Positions 34,032 to 34,885 of a stretch of 34,885 nt of DNA are shown in pieces. This DNA is from CALFXN01 sp937957815 (lineage in GTDB: Bacteria; Synergistota; Synergistia; Synergistales; Aminobacteriaceae): NCBI GenBank assembly GCA_036788195.1, contig DAIQNX010000032.1, positions 1 through 34,885 of the forward strand. Reading direction: 5' to 3'. Position numbers and translations under genes: made by a program. A model generated the notes under the pieces. The model did not search any database and was not told the DNA's origin. It was given only the letters and a program-made list of their open reading frames with translations. Each line of letters begins with the position of its first letter. Position 1 is the first letter of the stretch.

Positions 34032-34793
34032 ATGATTCTCGATCTTTTCAGACTCGACGGAAAGATTGCCATCGTTACGGGAGCCCGGAAGGGGCTCGGA
34101 TACGGGATGGCTGAAGGGCTGGCGGAAGCTGGGGCGGACATCGTCGGGGTCGGGCCGATCGAAATGCCCGAGCTCGAATCGCGCGTACGGGAACTCGGGC
34201 GGAAATTTCTGTTCGTAAAGGCGGATCTCGCAAGTCAGGAGCGCATTCCGGCGATTGTCTCCGATACCGTTTCGGCGATGGGTGGCGTCGATATTCTCGT
34301 GAACAACGCGGGAATCATCCGGCGCGCCGATATCCTCGAATTCGGCGAACAGGACTGGGATGACGTGATCAACGTCAACCTCAAGAGCCTCTTCTTCCTC
34401 TCGCAGGCGGTCGCGAGGCGCATGGCCGAACAGGGACGCGGCGGGAAGATCGTCAACGTCGCGTCGATGCTTTCATTCCAGGGGGGCATCCGGGTTCCCT
34501 CGTACACCGCGAGCAAGAGTGCCGTCGCGGGATTGACGAAGCTCCTCGCGAACGATCTCGCGAAGTACGGCATCCAGGTGAACGCGATCGCTCCAGGCTA
34601 TATGGCGACGGATAATACGGAAGCATTGCGGAATGATCCCAAACGTCACGACGAGATCCTCGGACGGATCCCCGCGGGGCGCTGGGGAACCCCGGACGAC
34701 CTCAAGGGGGCTGCCGTCTTCCTCTCGTCGAAGGCCTCCGGTTACGTGACGGGGTATGTCGTTGCGGTCGACGGAGGCTGGCTTTCGAGGTAG
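34032..34793 (+). CDS. kduD: 2-dehydro-3-deoxy-D-gluconate 5-dehydrogenase (SDR family)
   Basis: This 253-residue short-chain dehydrogenase has TGARKGLG (16-23), NNAG (91-94) and the catalytic Ser145, Tyr158 and Lys162 (SYTASK). It starts MILDLFRLDGKIAIVTG and ends VAVDGGWLSR, as KduD and related gluconate dehydrogenases do. KduD reduces the KduI product to 2-keto-3-deoxygluconate with NADH. The frame is intact although kduI is not. The ribosome binding site is weak (AAAGGA too far upstream). Relatives oxidise 2-deoxygluconate or gluconate, so the exact substrate rests on context. Confidence 0.88.
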   Translation: MILDLFRLDGKIAIVTGARKGLGYGMAEGLAEAGADIVGVGPIEMPELESRVRELGRKFLFVKADLASQERIPAIVSDTVSAMGGVDILVNNAGIIRRADILEFGEQDWDDVINVNLKSLFFLSQAVARRMAEQGRGGKIVNVASMLSFQGGIRVPSYTASKSAVAGLTKLLANDLAKYGIQVNAIAPGYMATDNTEALRNDPKRHDEILGRIPAGRWGTPDDLKGAAVFLSSKASGYVTGYVVAVDGGWLSR

Positions 34794-34885
34794 TATCGCC
34801 GAAGGTGTCCGGAATATACGTCACATATCCAAGGAGACCAGCTATCAAAAGTCAAGGGATCAGGTTAGGAAGAGCAGCAAGAAGG

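Overview
The window is GC-rich, densely coded bacterial DNA. The gene content points to an anaerobe or facultative anaerobe that lives on organic substrates: a 4Fe-4S enoate-reductase-type flavoenzyme, PreA-type dihydropyrimidine dehydrogenase, GlpA-like dehydrogenase with a [2Fe-2S] domain, DUF1667 protein, TRAP and ABC uptake systems, and sugar and hexuronate catabolism. Strong GGAGG-type ribosome binding sites occur almost everywhere. The overall look reminds me of Synergistota, but no phylogenetic marker gene is present, so that is a weak guess. A run of exactly 100 N (15666-15765) is a scaffold gap. I see no rRNA, tRNA, CRISPR array or insertion sequence.

Layout. (1) 1-1844, minus: a 40-residue ORF followed by an enoate-reductase/old-yellow-enzyme flavoprotein cut by the window edge. 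(2) 2174-6030, plus: a Mre11/SbcD-like nuclease and a Rad50/SbcC-like ATPase that lacks a zinc hook. (3) 6152-10137, plus: a complete spermidine/putrescine-type ABC importer, potDABC order. (4) 10165-14724, minus: a five-gene run of FMN reductase-like protein, glycerophosphodiester phosphodiesterase, GlpA-like and GlpB-like flavoproteins and DUF1667 protein, together a plausible glycerophosphodiester to glycerol-3-phosphate oxidation module. (5) 14776-17701: a 5'-truncated DMT permease, a HEPN-motif protein broken by the N gap, and preA. (6) 17719-24911: a ribose-type locus, lacI-rbsB-rbsA-rbsC on minus, diverging from rbsK-araC-DUF2000 on plus. A tandem 12-bp repeat lies between the divergent promoters and looks like a double LacI-family operator. 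(7) 25109-34793: a hexuronate locus (uxaC, TRAP dctPQM, uxaB, uxaA, an IclR regulator, kduI, an RraA-like gene, kduD).

The most striking feature is decay in region 7. uxaC, dctP, dctM, the IclR regulator and kduI carry nonsense codons, single-base frameshifts or internal deletions. dctQ, uxaB, uxaA, the RraA-like gene and kduD remain open. Of the roughly twenty genes in the first 25 kb, only the DMT permease looks broken, so recent, local loss of uronate use is more likely than poor sequence quality.

A second theme is regulatory. In all three transporter loci the binding-protein gene comes first and is followed at once by a strong RNA hairpin before the membrane or ATPase genes (7271-7305, 20402-20433, 27663-27700). 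This is the expected way to make more binding protein than transporter.
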